Positions 1-8,603 of a DNA stretch of 64,000 nt are shown here, in pieces. This DNA is from Stutzerimonas kunmingensis (GTDB taxonomy: Bacteria > Pseudomonadota > Gammaproteobacteria > Pseudomonadales > Pseudomonadaceae), in assembly GCF_021432085.1 (NCBI RefSeq), contig NZ_CP090366.1, positions 2,852,001 to 2,916,000 of the forward strand. Direction: 5' to 3'. The position numbers and the translations under genes were made by a program. The stretch's first letter is position 1. The number at the start of each line of letters is the position of its first letter. Under the pieces are notes generated by a model, which did no database searches, was not told the DNA's origin, and was given only the letters and a program-made list of their open reading frames with translations.

Positions 1-227
1 ATGTAGACCTGCTCTACAAGCGCTTCCGGCGTTACTTCGATGTCACGCTGCACGAGCATGGTTGCCAATGCAGCGGGTCCGCATTGGTAGTCTTCCTGCG
101 GGTAGAACGGAACGTCCACCAACTCGGCTCTTGTCGGGAGCTGAGCATGATCGACAAGCGTAACCGTCGTTCGCGCACAGCCCCCGAGAAGACCGATCAG
201 GAGCAGTATGAGGAGCCGCTGGCTCAA
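1..227 (-). CDS. PA2778-family cysteine peptidase, lipoprotein (N-terminal part)
   Basis: The gene runs off the left edge, so only about 75 N-terminal codons are visible. I take a TTG start whose first two bases overlap the TGA stop of the upstream gene (TTGA overlap, 224-227), because the reading frame is closed a short way upstream. The product opens with a hydrophobic stretch ending in a lipobox (LIGLLGGC), so it should be an outer- or inner-membrane lipoprotein. It continues with VPFYPQEDYQCGPAAL, the Q...C-GPAAL signature around the catalytic Cys of C39-like papain-fold peptidases. Pairing with a PA2779-type gene supports the PA2778-family call. Substrate is unknown. The His and Asp/Asn of the catalytic site lie outside the window. 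Confidence 0.8.
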   Translation of the reverse strand, partial: MSQRLLILLLIGLLGGCARTTVTLVDHAQLPTRAELVDVPFYPQEDYQCGPAALATMLVQRDIEVTPEALVEQVY

Positions 228-625
228 CGATTGATGCAGTTGACGAAGTTGAAAATATTAGTGGCACATAGCATGTCCGTGATGATGAAGATCACTAGGA
301 ACAGCACGATCACGCCGACAACGCCTGCCCCTGCAGGGGCCTGATCAAGTTGCTGATTGAACTGGGCCAGTTCCGCTGCCGTCAGGCCGTTGATGCGCTT
401 TTCAACCTGATCACGTTCGACGCCCATCGCTTCCAGCTTCTTTTGCACATCCTGATCATCCAGCATCGTCAGCAACTGTTGCCGATCGACCTGCTGCTGA
501 TGTTCAGCAACAACCTCAGGCGTGCCGATCATCGCAGCTTGCGCCAGCGGAACTTGAGCTACCAGAAGCAAGTGCAGAGCAGCTAGCACCGTAGCGACAC
601 GCTTGAGTAGGGGGGAATTGAACAT
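224..625 (-). CDS. PA2779-family protein (small exported/membrane protein)
   Basis: A 133-residue protein with a cleavable-looking signal peptide (about residues 1-30, ending PLAQA), a middle segment rich in Gln and Glu (VVAEHQQQVDRQQ) and one hydrophobic segment near residues 103-122 (VVGVIVLFLVIFIIT). The chosen ATG has AAGGAG seven bases upstream; longer in-frame starts lack such a site. The gene is translationally coupled to the downstream cysteine-peptidase gene. This pair recurs in Pseudomonas as PA2779-PA2778, but neither member has a firm function. I infer that the small protein assists or anchors the peptidase at the envelope; that is not shown by the sequence. Confidence 0.75.
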   Translation of the reverse strand: MFNSPLLKRVATVLAALHLLLVAQVPLAQAAMIGTPEVVAEHQQQVDRQQLLTMLDDQDVQKKLEAMGVERDQVEKRINGLTAAELAQFNQQLDQAPAGAGVVGVIVLFLVIFIITDMLCATNIFNFVNCINR

Positions 626-809
626 AGCGGAACTCCTTATTTTTCTTGCAGCCAGGGGATTGCAAAGCGCCATCAGCCATTAAGACGAGCCAACGCCGCT
701 TCGGTTCCCATCCACAGCTGTTTTTTCCAACTGGCATGGAGGCCTATCGGCATTCCCGTATCTTTGATAGTAGTTGCGCTCCGACAAACCAGACGAAAAA
801 GGAGACGCT

Positions 810-1127
810 GTGCAGCGCATCAAACGAGCCCTACCAATTGCCATAACCTCGGCCACATTTGTACTGACAGGCTGTCAAACGACATCTACAGCACCGTCAA
901 ACAGCAGCCCGACTGTGTCAGTCGGACGGTGCAACGCCGATGCCGTGGCAAGCTTGACGGGCCAAACCGTCACGCCAGAAATACTTGAACGAGCAAGGGA
1001 GCAATCCGGGGCAATCACCGCGCGGGTCCTGCGGCCCGACGATATCGTCACGCTGGAATACAACTCGCAGAGACTGAATATCTATACCGACAAGGATATG
1101 ACCATAGAGCGCATCGGCTGCGGCTAA
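810..1127 (+). CDS. I78-family peptidase inhibitor lipoprotein
   Basis: A GTG start at 810 is preferred because AAGGAG (799-804) sits five bases upstream; an ATG at 774 would put a charged tail before the signal peptide. The 105-residue product has a lipoprotein signal (LTGC, Cys22). The remaining domain contains the features of the I78 elastase-inhibitor family: a LTGQ turn after an Ala-rich helix, the ITARVLRPDD strand region, and a terminal YTDKDMTIERIGCG strand. Family members bind the active site of serine peptidases. A periplasmic role in guarding against self or foreign peptidases is an inference. The gene stands alone between two minus-strand units. Confidence 0.75.
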   Translation: MQRIKRALPIAITSATFVLTGCQTTSTAPSNSSPTVSVGRCNADAVASLTGQTVTPEILERAREQSGAITARVLRPDDIVTLEYNSQRLNIYTDKDMTIERIGCG

Positions 1128-1201
1128 TACCGCATGCGTGATACCGCTCAGCAAGCATGGCCTGCTGAGCGGCATCTGCGTCGGTGCATGACAGGGCCGC
1201 G

Positions 1202-2233
1202 CTAGTGGGCAACAGCCTTGCGCATATGGAACTGAGATGCCGAAATCTGCTTGGGCGGGGTGAGCAAGAAGTACAGTTTGTAGCGATTGATCACGACTTG
1301 CGCCAACAACGGAGCCCCCGTACCGATCAGCGTTCCGATAATCAGATGCGCTGTGATTGAATCAATACCAAGGAATTTGCTGAGTATTACCCGCACCCCG
1401 CTACCGGCCAGAATATGCATCAGGTAGATCGTCATCGACGAAGCGCCGATAAACAGAAACCAATCCACGCGAAACTGACCTAGCCACATCGACAACGCGA
1501 TCATGAAAAAGATGGATATGGTTGCAAGCGCGAGTACCGCCATGCCGCCATCGGCATAGTTCAGACCGAAGGTCACATGAAACAGGTACTGCCCCAGGAT
1601 GAACAGCGCACCAAAAAATAGTGTCAGCTGGGTATAACGCGCAAGGAAGAACGTCTTGACCTCGTTGAACCAGACGCCCAGTGCAAAGAAGACGGTATTG
1701 CCCAGGATAAAGCGGGTCATGTTGTTTACCGTCAGATCCTGCTGGAAGACATACAGCAAGCCAAACAGGACCACGAATGGCAAGAAATAGCGCCGATCTG
1801 CCCGCGCATAAAGAAACGCACAAACTACGAACACCAGAAACAGAGCGTACAGGAACCAGAACTGCGCTCGCGGCATCCAGAGCAACGAGAACACCTCAAC
1901 CAAGGTGACCTGACCGTTCGTGTAATTCGACAGGACGACTTCGAACAGACCTTGTAGTAAAGACCAGACAATAAAGGGATAGACGATTGTGTCGACCTTG
2001 TTGATGATCAACCCGCCCCGGCCCCGCTTCTGCAACGAATCGAAGAAGAATAAACCCGACAGGAAGAAGAACAGCGGCATGTGAAAGCTGTAGATGATGC
2101 TGTCGACCAGCACGAATCGCGCCTCATCCATCGGCAACCCGGCATTGAACACGCCTCGCGCGACATGCCCGTAGACAACAAGAATGATCCCGATCGCCTT
2201 GGCATAATCAACCCAAACGTTTCTCTCCTGCAT
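1202..2233 (-). CDS. acyltransferase-3 family membrane protein
   Basis: A 343-residue polytopic protein with about ten hydrophobic segments. The N-terminal segment VDYAKAIGIILVVYGHVARG carries the His23 typical of acyltransferase-3 (OafA/YrhL/OpgC-like) enzymes, which move acyl groups from cytoplasmic donors onto sugars of envelope polysaccharides. The ATG has AAGGAG ten bases upstream. No glycan cluster is adjacent, so the acceptor cannot be guessed from context. The ORF is full length for the family and no frameshift is visible. Confidence 0.8.
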   Translation of the reverse strand: MQERNVWVDYAKAIGIILVVYGHVARGVFNAGLPMDEARFVLVDSIIYSFHMPLFFFLSGLFFFDSLQKRGRGGLIINKVDTIVYPFIVWSLLQGLFEVVLSNYTNGQVTLVEVFSLLWMPRAQFWFLYALFLVFVVCAFLYARADRRYFLPFVVLFGLLYVFQQDLTVNNMTRFILGNTVFFALGVWFNEVKTFFLARYTQLTLFFGALFILGQYLFHVTFGLNYADGGMAVLALATISIFFMIALSMWLGQFRVDWFLFIGASSMTIYLMHILAGSGVRVILSKFLGIDSITAHLIIGTLIGTGAPLLAQVVINRYKLYFLLTPPKQISASQFHMRKAVAH

Positions 2234-2461
2234 TTGATTGTTCTCCTTGTATCAGCCAATGAGCAGGCGGCACCCGCTTCCAGAGAAAGTGGATGGAGGA
2301 GATAGACAACAGGATTTTTCGTTGGTTTAGCTGAAGCACTCCTGGGTAGCCGAAGCGCGACACGGATTCCAATAGAGCGCCAGGCCTCCACACCAATACC
2401 GCGCGCACGCTGCCTGACCGCCAGCCCGAGCGCTATATGCAAGCTTTTCTGGAGCGATGAT

Positions 2462-3067
2462 ATGCCCGACCCGCTACTGCCTTCCTGCTCCATCCTGCTT
2501 CTGGCGGGTGGCCGTGGGCAACGCATGGGAGGACAGGACAAAGGACTGCTCGAATGGCAGGGACGCCCATTGATTGCATGGTTGCATGAGACCGTTCAGC
2601 CATTGACAGACGACCTGCTGCTGTCCTGCAACCGCAATCGAGCCCGCTACTCGGCCTATGCCGATCGATTGATTAGCGATGAAGAGCAGGGATTCCCCGG
2701 CCCCCTTGCAGGAATACGCAGCGGTCTTGCAGCTGCTCGCAACGCCTGGATGCTCGTACTGCCGTGCGACACCCCGTTGATTGATCGCCCCTTGCTGCAG
2801 TCGCTCTACCAGACCGCGCTCGAAGAGCCAGACAGGCCAGTCATGCTGAGCTGCGAAGGCCAGTGGGAGCCCCTGTTCAGCATAATTCCCACCGGCCGAC
2901 AGGCCGAAGTTGACGCTTGCTGGCAATCTGGAGAGCGCAGCCCTTTGCGTGCACTTCTTCATCTTGGCGCCCGTGCGCTTGAGGTACACCGGGGCGACCC
3001 CCGCCTCGCCAACCTGAACACACCGGAGCTGCTCAAGATCACTGGCTCGAGGGGAACTTCGTCCTAG
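2462..3067 (+). CDS. mobA: molybdenum cofactor guanylyltransferase MobA
   Basis: MobA attaches GMP to molybdopterin to make the MGD/bis-MGD cofactor used by DMSO-reductase-family enzymes. The 201-residue product has the nucleotide-binding loop [19 protein letters not shown] (residues 12-30), a PLAGIRSGL segment and the LPCDTPL metal-binding motif. Length is normal. The nitrate reductase encoded at 40.6 kb belongs to the enzyme class that needs this cofactor, so the two genes probably serve one pathway although they are 38 kb apart. GGAG lies a few bases upstream of the ATG. Confidence 0.93.
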   Translation: MPDPLLPSCSILLLAGGRGQRMGGQDKGLLEWQGRPLIAWLHETVQPLTDDLLLSCNRNRARYSAYADRLISDEEQGFPGPLAGIRSGLAAARNAWMLVLPCDTPLIDRPLLQSLYQTALEEPDRPVMLSCEGQWEPLFSIIPTGRQAEVDACWQSGERSPLRALLHLGARALEVHRGDPRLANLNTPELLKITGSRGTSS

Positions 3068-3112
3068 CGGGTTTCGTCCCATGGGTATCGAACCCGCAGA
3101 AGGAACAGCGTC

Positions 3113-3334
3113 ATGCAACCACGCATCATCCCCGCCCTGCTACTCGCGCTGGGCTTTACCGTCCTTGCCGGCTGCGCGAACCCCAGCGTGATCACGCTCA
3201 ACGATGGTCGTGAAATTCAAACTCTGGACCATCCCGATTTCGATGACGAGTCGGGCTTCTACGAATATGAGCAAATCGATGGCAAGCCAGGCAAAGTGAA
3301 CAAGGATCAGGTTCGCACCGTACGAGAACTCTGA
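3113..3334 (+). CDS. YgdI/YgdR-type small lipoprotein (DUF903)
   Basis: A 73-residue lipoprotein: signal peptide ending LAGC (Cys21) followed by an SH3-like domain of about 50 residues with ITLNDGREIQT and a terminal KVNKDQVRTVREL. These are hallmarks of the YgdI/YgdR family. The function of the family is unknown; it is found in the outer membrane of enterics and pseudomonads. AGAAGGAA precedes the start. It lies 45 bases after mobA and ahead of the tRNA gene. Confidence 0.85.
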   Translation: MQPRIIPALLLALGFTVLAGCANPSVITLNDGREIQTLDHPDFDDESGFYEYEQIDGKPGKVNKDQVRTVREL

Positions 3335-3448
3335 GCCAGGTCGACCTTCGCACAAGATAGATCCTAGGTTATCTGCCGCGAAGGTCGATTGTTCCGCTAG
3401 CAGCTCGCAAAAGGCTGGTCGCCCCCCAAAAAAAACCCTCCTAACACC

Positions 3449-3476
3449 TTGTGCAGCAAAACTTTTTCTGTAGAAT
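3449..3476 (+). promoter_or_regulatory. candidate sigma-70 promoter of tRNA-Pro
   Basis: TTGTGC (3449-3454) and TAGAAT (3471-3476) are spaced by 16 bases and sit just upstream of the tRNA. The G+C-rich GCGC that follows the -10 is typical of stringently controlled stable-RNA promoters. Read by eye only. Confidence 0.5.
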
Positions 3477-3488
3477 GCGCGCCATCTT

Positions 3489-3565
3489 CGGAGCGTAGCG
3501 CAGCTTGGTAGCGCGTCTCGTTCGGGACGAGAAGGTCGCTGGTTCGAATCCAGTCGCTCCGACCA
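3489..3565 (+). tRNA. tRNA-Pro (anticodon CGG)
   Basis: A 77-base cloverleaf with the acceptor stem CGGAGCG (3489-3495) paired to CGCTCCG (3555-3561), discriminator A and an encoded CCA (3563-3565). The anticodon stem TCTCG/CGAGA encloses the loop TTCGGGA, giving anticodon CGG, which reads CCG proline codons. The T loop contains GGTTCGAATCC. A terminator follows. Confidence 0.97.
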
Positions 3566-3604
3566 TATCCCGCTGTTCAGCTAGCTGCTTAGCTGAACAA
3601 AAAA

Positions 3605-3627
3605 CCGGCAAACATGCCGGTTTTTTT
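3605..3627 (+). terminator. intrinsic terminator after tRNA-Pro
   Basis: The stem CCGGCA/TGCCGG (3605-3610, 3615-3620) with a four-base loop is followed by seven T residues. Confidence 0.85.
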
Positions 3628-3648
3628 ATGCCTGTAATTTGTTCAACA

Positions 3649-3894
3649 TCACGTCGAACCCTGAAGAAAACTCACCACCTGCTCTGCCTCGAACGGCCAG
3701 TCCAATTCGGAACCGGTATCGACGCGACGAAGCACCGGGATTCGCAAAGCGTAATCCTCGACCCAATCAGGGCGCTCAGCGATATCGATCAACTCGACCA
3801 GCAGCCCATATTCGACCAAAGGCATGAGCACTTCCTCGGCCTGCTCGCATAGATGGCAGCCCAAGGTCCCGAACAGTTGGCATTCCGGCAACAT
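3649..3894 (-). CDS. glutaredoxin family protein (DUF836)
   Basis: An 81-residue thioredoxin-fold protein with the redox motif GCHLCEQ (Cys13 and Cys16 from the ATG chosen here) after a first beta strand, a central VELIDIAERP strand and the cis-Pro loop RIPVLRR. This is the DUF836/glutaredoxin-like family found widely in gammaproteobacteria. A TTG 39 bases upstream could also start the gene. The partner or substrate is unknown. It converges on the tRNA terminator. Confidence 0.8.
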   Translation of the reverse strand: MLPECQLFGTLGCHLCEQAEEVLMPLVEYGLLVELIDIAERPDWVEDYALRIPVLRRVDTGSELDWPFEAEQVVSFLQGST

Positions 3895-4315
3895 CTGACG
3901 TTCTCGCAATGTTATGTGCTCGAATTCTAGCAAGCGTTATTCGGCGCGCCATTGATAAATGACTTCGGTCGGCAGACGCACCAGCAACGAAAATGTGAAT
4001 TCAGCCTCACTCATCAGGCGATTATGCGATGGCCCTTCGACTCTGCCCGAGCAAAACGCTAGGATGCTGCCACCCGCGGCGACGCAGATCGCCCGGCACA
4101 CCCTTTAGTCTTTAACCGCCAGGCCGTTGTCTTGTGCCACTTTACGGGTCGTACACGAATATCGCGCACATGCACGATATGCCCGCGACCGTCTAGCACG
4201 TTGACTTGCGGGACTTGGCGACTAAAGTCTAAAGGCTGAAACAATGATGAAATGTTTTATTGCATGTCGCCGTAAGAGCGACCTTCAGAGCATCATCCAA
4301 CGAGGAGAACAAGAA
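3895..4315. other. intergenic region upstream of the OprD porin
   Basis: About 420 bases without a convincing gene. A 25-codon minus-strand ORF (3937-4014) has no ribosome-binding site and is not called. The right half holds two copies of a 17-base element in opposite orientation (4101-4117 and 4220-4236), 13 of 17 positions identical, that look like operator half-elements for the porin promoter. Confidence 0.5.
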
Positions 4316-5602
4316 ATGCCCAAGACCCCAATCGCCCGGGGCGTGGCCCTGGCCACTCTGGGAGCAACCCTAGCCATTCCTTCCATGGCTCAAGCTGCTT
4401 TTATCGAAGATACAAAGGCTGGCCTGGAGCTGCGTAACTTCTACATGAATCGTGATTTCCGCGATAACGCTAGTACTGCAAATAGCAAGGCAGAAGAGTG
4501 GGCACAGGGCTTCATTCTTCGCGTTGAGTCCGGCTTTACCGAAGGCACCGTGGGCTTTGGTGTAGATGCTCTCGGCCTGCTGGGCGTCAAGCTTGATTCG
4601 GGCGGTGGCCGTGCCAATACCGGCATTCTGCCCATGGGTGACTCGGGCGAAGCTCCCGATGACTATTCCTCGCTGGGTCTCGCAGCGAAGTTCAAGGTAT
4701 CCGAGACTGTTCTGAAAGTCGGCACTCTCCAGCCCAAGAACATGGCGATTTCCTCCAGCGACTCTCGCCTGCTGCCGCAAACCTTCCAGGGCGCACAGAT
4801 TGTCTCCAAGGAGATCACGGGCCTGACTCTGGACGGCGGTTACCTCAACCGTGCCAACCATCGTAACTCGTCCAATAATCAAGGCTTGGGTTATGGCGGT
4901 AAAGGCGCAGCTTTTGGTGAGGATGCAATTGATGCTTCAGACGTAGATGATTTTATCTTTGCTGGTGGTAGCTATAAGCTGACCAATGACCTTACTGCGT
5001 CGTACTACTACAGCAATCTCGAAGAAGTCTACAAGCAGCATTCCACTAACCTAGTTCATATTCTCCCACTGGGAGAAGGCCAGTCGCTGAAGACTGACCT
5101 GCGTTACGCTCGTTCCAGCGAAGACGGCAGCTCGAATGTTGACAACAAAGCACTCGGGGCTATGGTGACATACTCGCTGAGCGGCCATAGCTTTGGTCTC
5201 GGCTATCAAAAAATGAGTGGTGACACCGGTTTCGCCTATGTGGCTGAATTCACAGACCCCTTCCTGGTCAACTATGTGCAAATCAATGATTTTGCTAACG
5301 CCAACCAGAAATCCTGGCAGGCCCGCTATGACTTCAACTTCGCTGCTGTCGGCATTCCTGGCCTGACCTTCATGACTCGTTACATCACTGGCGATGGCCA
5401 TGAAGATGCCGCTGGAAGGGACCTCAACCAGTGGGAACGCAACACCGATATCGGTTATACCTTCCAAGAAGGCGCGTTGAAAAACCTGAACGTCAAATGG
5501 CGTAACGCTACAGCTCGTAGCAATTACGGTACAGGCACTACGGCGTTCACTAACGCCGACGAAAACCGTCTGATCGTTAGCTACACCATCCCGCTGATGT
5601 AA
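4316..5602 (+). CDS. OprD-family outer-membrane porin
   Basis: A 428-residue channel protein. The start is set at the ATG following GAGGAG (4302-4307); it gives a standard 27-residue signal peptide ending MAQA. The mature part begins with an ELRNFYMNRDFR-type strand characteristic of OprD porins, contains many alternating amphipathic strands (YYYSNLEEVY, SLGLAAKFKV) and ends with the strand IVSYTIPLM. OprD members take up amino acids, organic acids and other small solutes; specificity cannot be read here. In gene order it corresponds, as I recall it, to the opdQ position of P. aeruginosa. It is monocistronic, with its own terminator and a 5' region carrying inverted elements. Confidence 0.9.
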   Translation: MPKTPIARGVALATLGATLAIPSMAQAAFIEDTKAGLELRNFYMNRDFRDNASTANSKAEEWAQGFILRVESGFTEGTVGFGVDALGLLGVKLDSGGGRANTGILPMGDSGEAPDDYSSLGLAAKFKVSETVLKVGTLQPKNMAISSSDSRLLPQTFQGAQIVSKEITGLTLDGGYLNRANHRNSSNNQGLGYGGKGAAFGEDAIDASDVDDFIFAGGSYKLTNDLTASYYYSNLEEVYKQHSTNLVHILPLGEGQSLKTDLRYARSSEDGSSNVDNKALGAMVTYSLSGHSFGLGYQKMSGDTGFAYVAEFTDPFLVNYVQINDFANANQKSWQARYDFNFAAVGIPGLTFMTRYITGDGHEDAAGRDLNQWERNTDIGYTFQEGALKNLNVKWRNATARSNYGTGTTAFTNADENRLIVSYTIPLM

Positions 5603-5635
5603 TAGCGGCCTACCGCATCTCGATGCAGTAGACAG

Positions 5636-5662
5636 AAAAACCCGCTTCGGCGGGTTTTTCTT
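5636..5662 (+). terminator. intrinsic terminator of the porin gene
   Basis: CCCGC/GCGGG with a TTCG tetraloop (5641-5654), preceded by five A and followed by a T-rich tail, 35 bases after the stop codon. Confidence 0.9.
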
Positions 5663-5916
5663 TTCAGGAAGGTTGCGTATTACAGGCTTTATCGATTCCG
5701 CCTGTGATAAAAGTGCTGTGCAATTAAAGGGTGGAATCACCGCAGGCGTTTCTGAGGCTCACTGCACGCTCAACACAAACCCGAGTCATTTCACTTCTCA
5801 CCGTAACCGCAGCTTTCCGCTGCTTCATTCAAAACGAAGCGGGAACCTTGCGTCACCGTCATGCTCGAACTTGAAGTACCGTCACCATTCCCATGACTTC
5901 ACCAAGGAGCAAGCAG
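5663..5916. other. intergenic region before the yqjD-like operon
   Basis: No gene is evident. GAACTT (5867-5872) with TCCCA 16 bases further on (5889-5893) vaguely resembles an AlgU/sigma-E promoter, which would fit a stress-inducible YqjD operon, but the -10 matches only three of five positions. Confidence 0.25.
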
Positions 5917-6318
5917 ATGTCTACCGAATCCACTTTCAGCACCAGTGATAACACCCCTATCCCTGACGCAACCGCTGGCTCTACCGGCTCGCTGATCGAC
6001 AAATCAGCCCACCGCCGCAACCTTCAGGCTGCACAGAACGCACTGATCGAAGAATTCCACACGCTTATCGCAGATACCGAGCGCCTGCTCAAACACACCC
6101 AGGACACCGCCGGAAGCCAGACCGAAGAATTGCGCGGGAAAATTACTGCCAACATGAGTCGTGCCCGGGAAATGTTGAAGGAGCAGGAAAACACGCTGCG
6201 TGATCAGAGTGAAGCAGCCATTCAGTGCACGGAAGAATACGTTCAAACGCACCCCTGGCAGTCCATTGGTATTGCTGCGGGCGCCGGCTTTCTTCTTGGC
6301 ATGATCATGCGCCGCTGA
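5917..6318 (+). CDS. DUF883 (ElaB/YqjD/YgaM) membrane-anchored protein
   Basis: A 133-residue protein with a long charged helical region (about 30-110) and a C-terminal membrane anchor SIGIAAGAGFLLGMIMRR preceded by the HPWQS motif that defines the DUF883 family. E. coli members are inner-membrane, stationary-phase proteins that bind ribosomes. AAGGAG (5904-5909) fixes the start at 5917. It is the first gene of a three-gene unit with a YqjE-like holin-family protein and a YqjK-like protein, the same order as E. coli yqjDEK. Confidence 0.88.
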   Translation: MSTESTFSTSDNTPIPDATAGSTGSLIDKSAHRRNLQAAQNALIEEFHTLIADTERLLKHTQDTAGSQTEELRGKITANMSRAREMLKEQENTLRDQSEAAIQCTEEYVQTHPWQSIGIAAGAGFLLGMIMRR

Positions 6319-6335
6319 AGGAGGAAAGCAGGCCA

Positions 6336-6716
6336 ATGGAAGCAAAATATTCCGATGAAGCACCCGCACCGTCCCTGAAAAAAATGGGCGGCGCGGTTGT
6401 CGGCCTTCTTCAAGGGCATCTGGAGCTGATTGGAATAGAGCTCCAGGAAGAGCGCAGCCGCGTATTCAGGCTGTTTCTTCTGGCAAGTATCAGCCTGATC
6501 CTGGGCCTGCTGATTCTGGCGGGGCTTTCAGCAGCCATCGTCATCACCTTCTGGGAAACCAATCCCATCGCGGCCATTCTGATTCTCTGTCTGGTGTATG
6601 CGATTGTCATGGCGGTGTGTATAAGCCGCGCCATTCGCCTCGCCAAGGCCTGCGCGTCGCCCTTCCAGGCAACAGTCGAGGAACTGGCCCGCAACCAGGA
6701 GCGTTTACTGCCATGA
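6336..6716 (+). CDS. YqjE-like / phage-holin-family membrane protein
   Basis: A 126-residue protein with two adjacent transmembrane segments (about residues 46-70 and 76-98) joined by a short WETNPIAA turn, preceded by an amphipathic region with HLELIGIELQEERSR. This is the PF07332 'phage holin' architecture seen in YqjE, which despite the name is chromosomal and probably structural. AGGAGG lies upstream. It overlaps the next gene by an ATGA, indicating translational coupling. Confidence 0.85.
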   Translation: MEAKYSDEAPAPSLKKMGGAVVGLLQGHLELIGIELQEERSRVFRLFLLASISLILGLLILAGLSAAIVITFWETNPIAAILILCLVYAIVMAVCISRAIRLAKACASPFQATVEELARNQERLLP

Positions 6717-7012
6717 GTCTTCCCCTCAGCACTTCCAGCGATCTGGCCCTGCGCAAGGATCTGATTCGACTGCGCATGGAGATGAATCGTCAGCAGATCC
6801 TCTATCATGCGCAGCCTTTGGCTCATCCTGTGCAGCGTATCAAGAGCATCATGAGCAACCGTGGCGCAGCTTCCGAGCGCCACGGAAAAGGGCCGCTGAT
6901 GCTGGCTGCGACCGTTGTACTCGCCGTATTCGGCCCGCGCCTGGGCAAAGTAGGCAAGCTTGCGCGTCTGGGAATCACGCTCTACCCGCTGGTTCGCAAA
7001 CTGCGCCAGTAG
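6713..7012 (+). CDS. YqjK-like small protein
   Basis: A 99-residue protein coupled to the preceding gene (ATGA, 6713-6716). It has a charged N-terminal helix (LRKDLIRLRMEMNRQQ), one hydrophobic segment (LMLAATVVLAVFG) and a basic tail (YPLVRKLRQ). Position and layout match YqjK of E. coli; sequence conservation is low in this family, so the assignment rests mainly on context. The function is unknown. Confidence 0.65.
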   Translation: MSLPLSTSSDLALRKDLIRLRMEMNRQQILYHAQPLAHPVQRIKSIMSNRGAASERHGKGPLMLAATVVLAVFGPRLGKVGKLARLGITLYPLVRKLRQ

Positions 7013-7266
7013 CCCAAGGCACAATGGCGCCAATAACTGCAATCCGGCACGTTCCAAAAAGCAGAAACCGCATTTACAGGCCCTGCCTAATCGGCGACAA
7101 AATGGTCGAACCGTAGGGCCGAACCTTTTCGCCCTCTGCTGGCAATCCTGGCCGAATGAACTCGGGCCTATGGGTGCTGGTCAGGCCTGTAATCAATACC
7201 TGGAATGCGTCACACTGCGCTGTCGGCGTACCAGCCTCCCTGGCGGCCACAAGGAGATAGCCCCCT

Positions 7267-8598
7267 TTGGACTGGCATACCCTACTTAATCGTGAACGGC
7301 TCGGAAAGTCCGTTCACAGCACAGAGGAACTGGGTCGAAGTCCTTTCCACAAGGACCACGACAGGGTCATCTTTTCCGGCGCGTTCCGGCGGCTCGGACG
7401 CAAGACCCAGGTGCATCCTGTTTCCAGCAATGACCATATCCACACCCGCCTGACCCACTCGCTTGAGGTCAGCTGCGTCGGCCGTTCCCTGGGCATGCGC
7501 GTAGGGGAAGTGCTGCGCGAGAACCTGCCCGAATGGTGCAGCCCGGCCGACCTCGGGATGATCATCCAGTCGGCCTGCCTCGCCCATGACATTGGCAATC
7601 CGCCGTTTGGCCATTCCGGCGAGGATGCTATTCGCTGCTGGTTCCAGCAGGCCGCAGGGCGCGGATGGCTCGACGATATGAGCGACGCGCAACGCGCGGA
7701 CTTTCTCAACTTCGAAGGCAACGCACAGGGATTTCGAGTGCTTACGCAACTCGAATACCACCAGTTCGACGGTGGAACGCGACTGACCTACGCCACCCTC
7801 GGCACGTATCTCAAGTACCCCTGGACTTCACGCCATGCAGAGGCGCTGGGGTACAAGAAGCACAAGTTCGGGTGCTATCAGAATGAGCAACCGCTGCTCG
7901 AGCAAATTGCACAGAAGCTGAACCTGCCCAACGTCGCAGAGCAACGCTGGGCCCGCCATCCTCTGGTCTACCTCATGGAGGCAGCAGACGACATCTGTTA
8001 CGGCCTGATCGACCTGGAAGACGGCCTCGAGATGGAGCTGCTGGAATATTCGGAAGTCGAAGCGCTGTTACTGGCTCTGGTGGGCGATGACATTCCGGAA
8101 ACCTATCGTCAGCTGGGCCCGAGGGATTCAAGGCGGCGCAAACTGGCCATTCTGCGCGGCAAGGCGATCGAACACCTGACCAATGCGGCCGCTGGTGCCT
8201 TCGTCGAGCAGCAGAGCAACCTGCTTCGTGGCGAGTTGCACGGTGACCTGGTCGAACATATGCATGGGCCGGCCAAAGAGTGCGTATTGCAGGCAAAGGC
8301 GATGGCGCGGCAGAAGATTTTTCAGGACAAGCGCAAAACCCTGCACGAGATAGGCGCCTATACCACGCTGGAAATACTGCTCAATGCATTTTGCGGCGCA
8401 GCACTGGAACAACATCGCGGCGGTACCCCCTCGTTCAAGAATCAGCGGATCCTCGACCTGCTCGGACGCAGCGCGCCCTCGCCCGAGCTACCGCTCTATC
8501 AGTCGTTCCTGCGCATGATCGACTTCATCGCAGGCATGACCGATAGCTACGCCACGGAGATGGCCGGCGAGATGACCGGCCGCTCCAGCCCGGTTTGA
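7267..8598 (+). CDS. deoxyguanosinetriphosphate triphosphohydrolase-like dNTPase
   Basis: A 443-residue HD-domain enzyme that releases triphosphate from dNTPs. Metal ligands are visible: H64 (HTRLTHSLE), the H107-D108 pair in [15 protein letters not shown], and a later Asp in [17 protein letters not shown]. The start is TTG at 7267: AAGGAG (7251-7256) precedes it at suitable spacing and no ATG fits. The length matches dNTPase type 2 of Pseudomonas. The stop overlaps a TTG just ahead of the following FUSC gene, so the two are probably co-transcribed. Confidence 0.92.
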   Translation: MDWHTLLNRERLGKSVHSTEELGRSPFHKDHDRVIFSGAFRRLGRKTQVHPVSSNDHIHTRLTHSLEVSCVGRSLGMRVGEVLRENLPEWCSPADLGMIIQSACLAHDIGNPPFGHSGEDAIRCWFQQAAGRGWLDDMSDAQRADFLNFEGNAQGFRVLTQLEYHQFDGGTRLTYATLGTYLKYPWTSRHAEALGYKKHKFGCYQNEQPLLEQIAQKLNLPNVAEQRWARHPLVYLMEAADDICYGLIDLEDGLEMELLEYSEVEALLLALVGDDIPETYRQLGPRDSRRRKLAILRGKAIEHLTNAAAGAFVEQQSNLLRGELHGDLVEHMHGPAKECVLQAKAMARQKIFQDKRKTLHEIGAYTTLEILLNAFCGAALEQHRGGTPSFKNQRILDLLGRSAPSPELPLYQSFLRMIDFIAGMTDSYATEMAGEMTGRSSPV

Positions 8599-8603
8599 CC
8601 CAC

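Noticed and set aside
3937-4014. 25-codon minus-strand ORF (MSEAEFTFSLL...) upstream of the glutaredoxin-like gene
   Set aside because: No ribosome-binding site and too short to judge; kept only as a note in the intergenic entry.
5867-5893. GAACTT-N16-TCCCA as an AlgU/sigma-E promoter for the yqjD-like operon
   Set aside because: The -10 matches only three of five consensus positions, which is expected by chance in a region this long.
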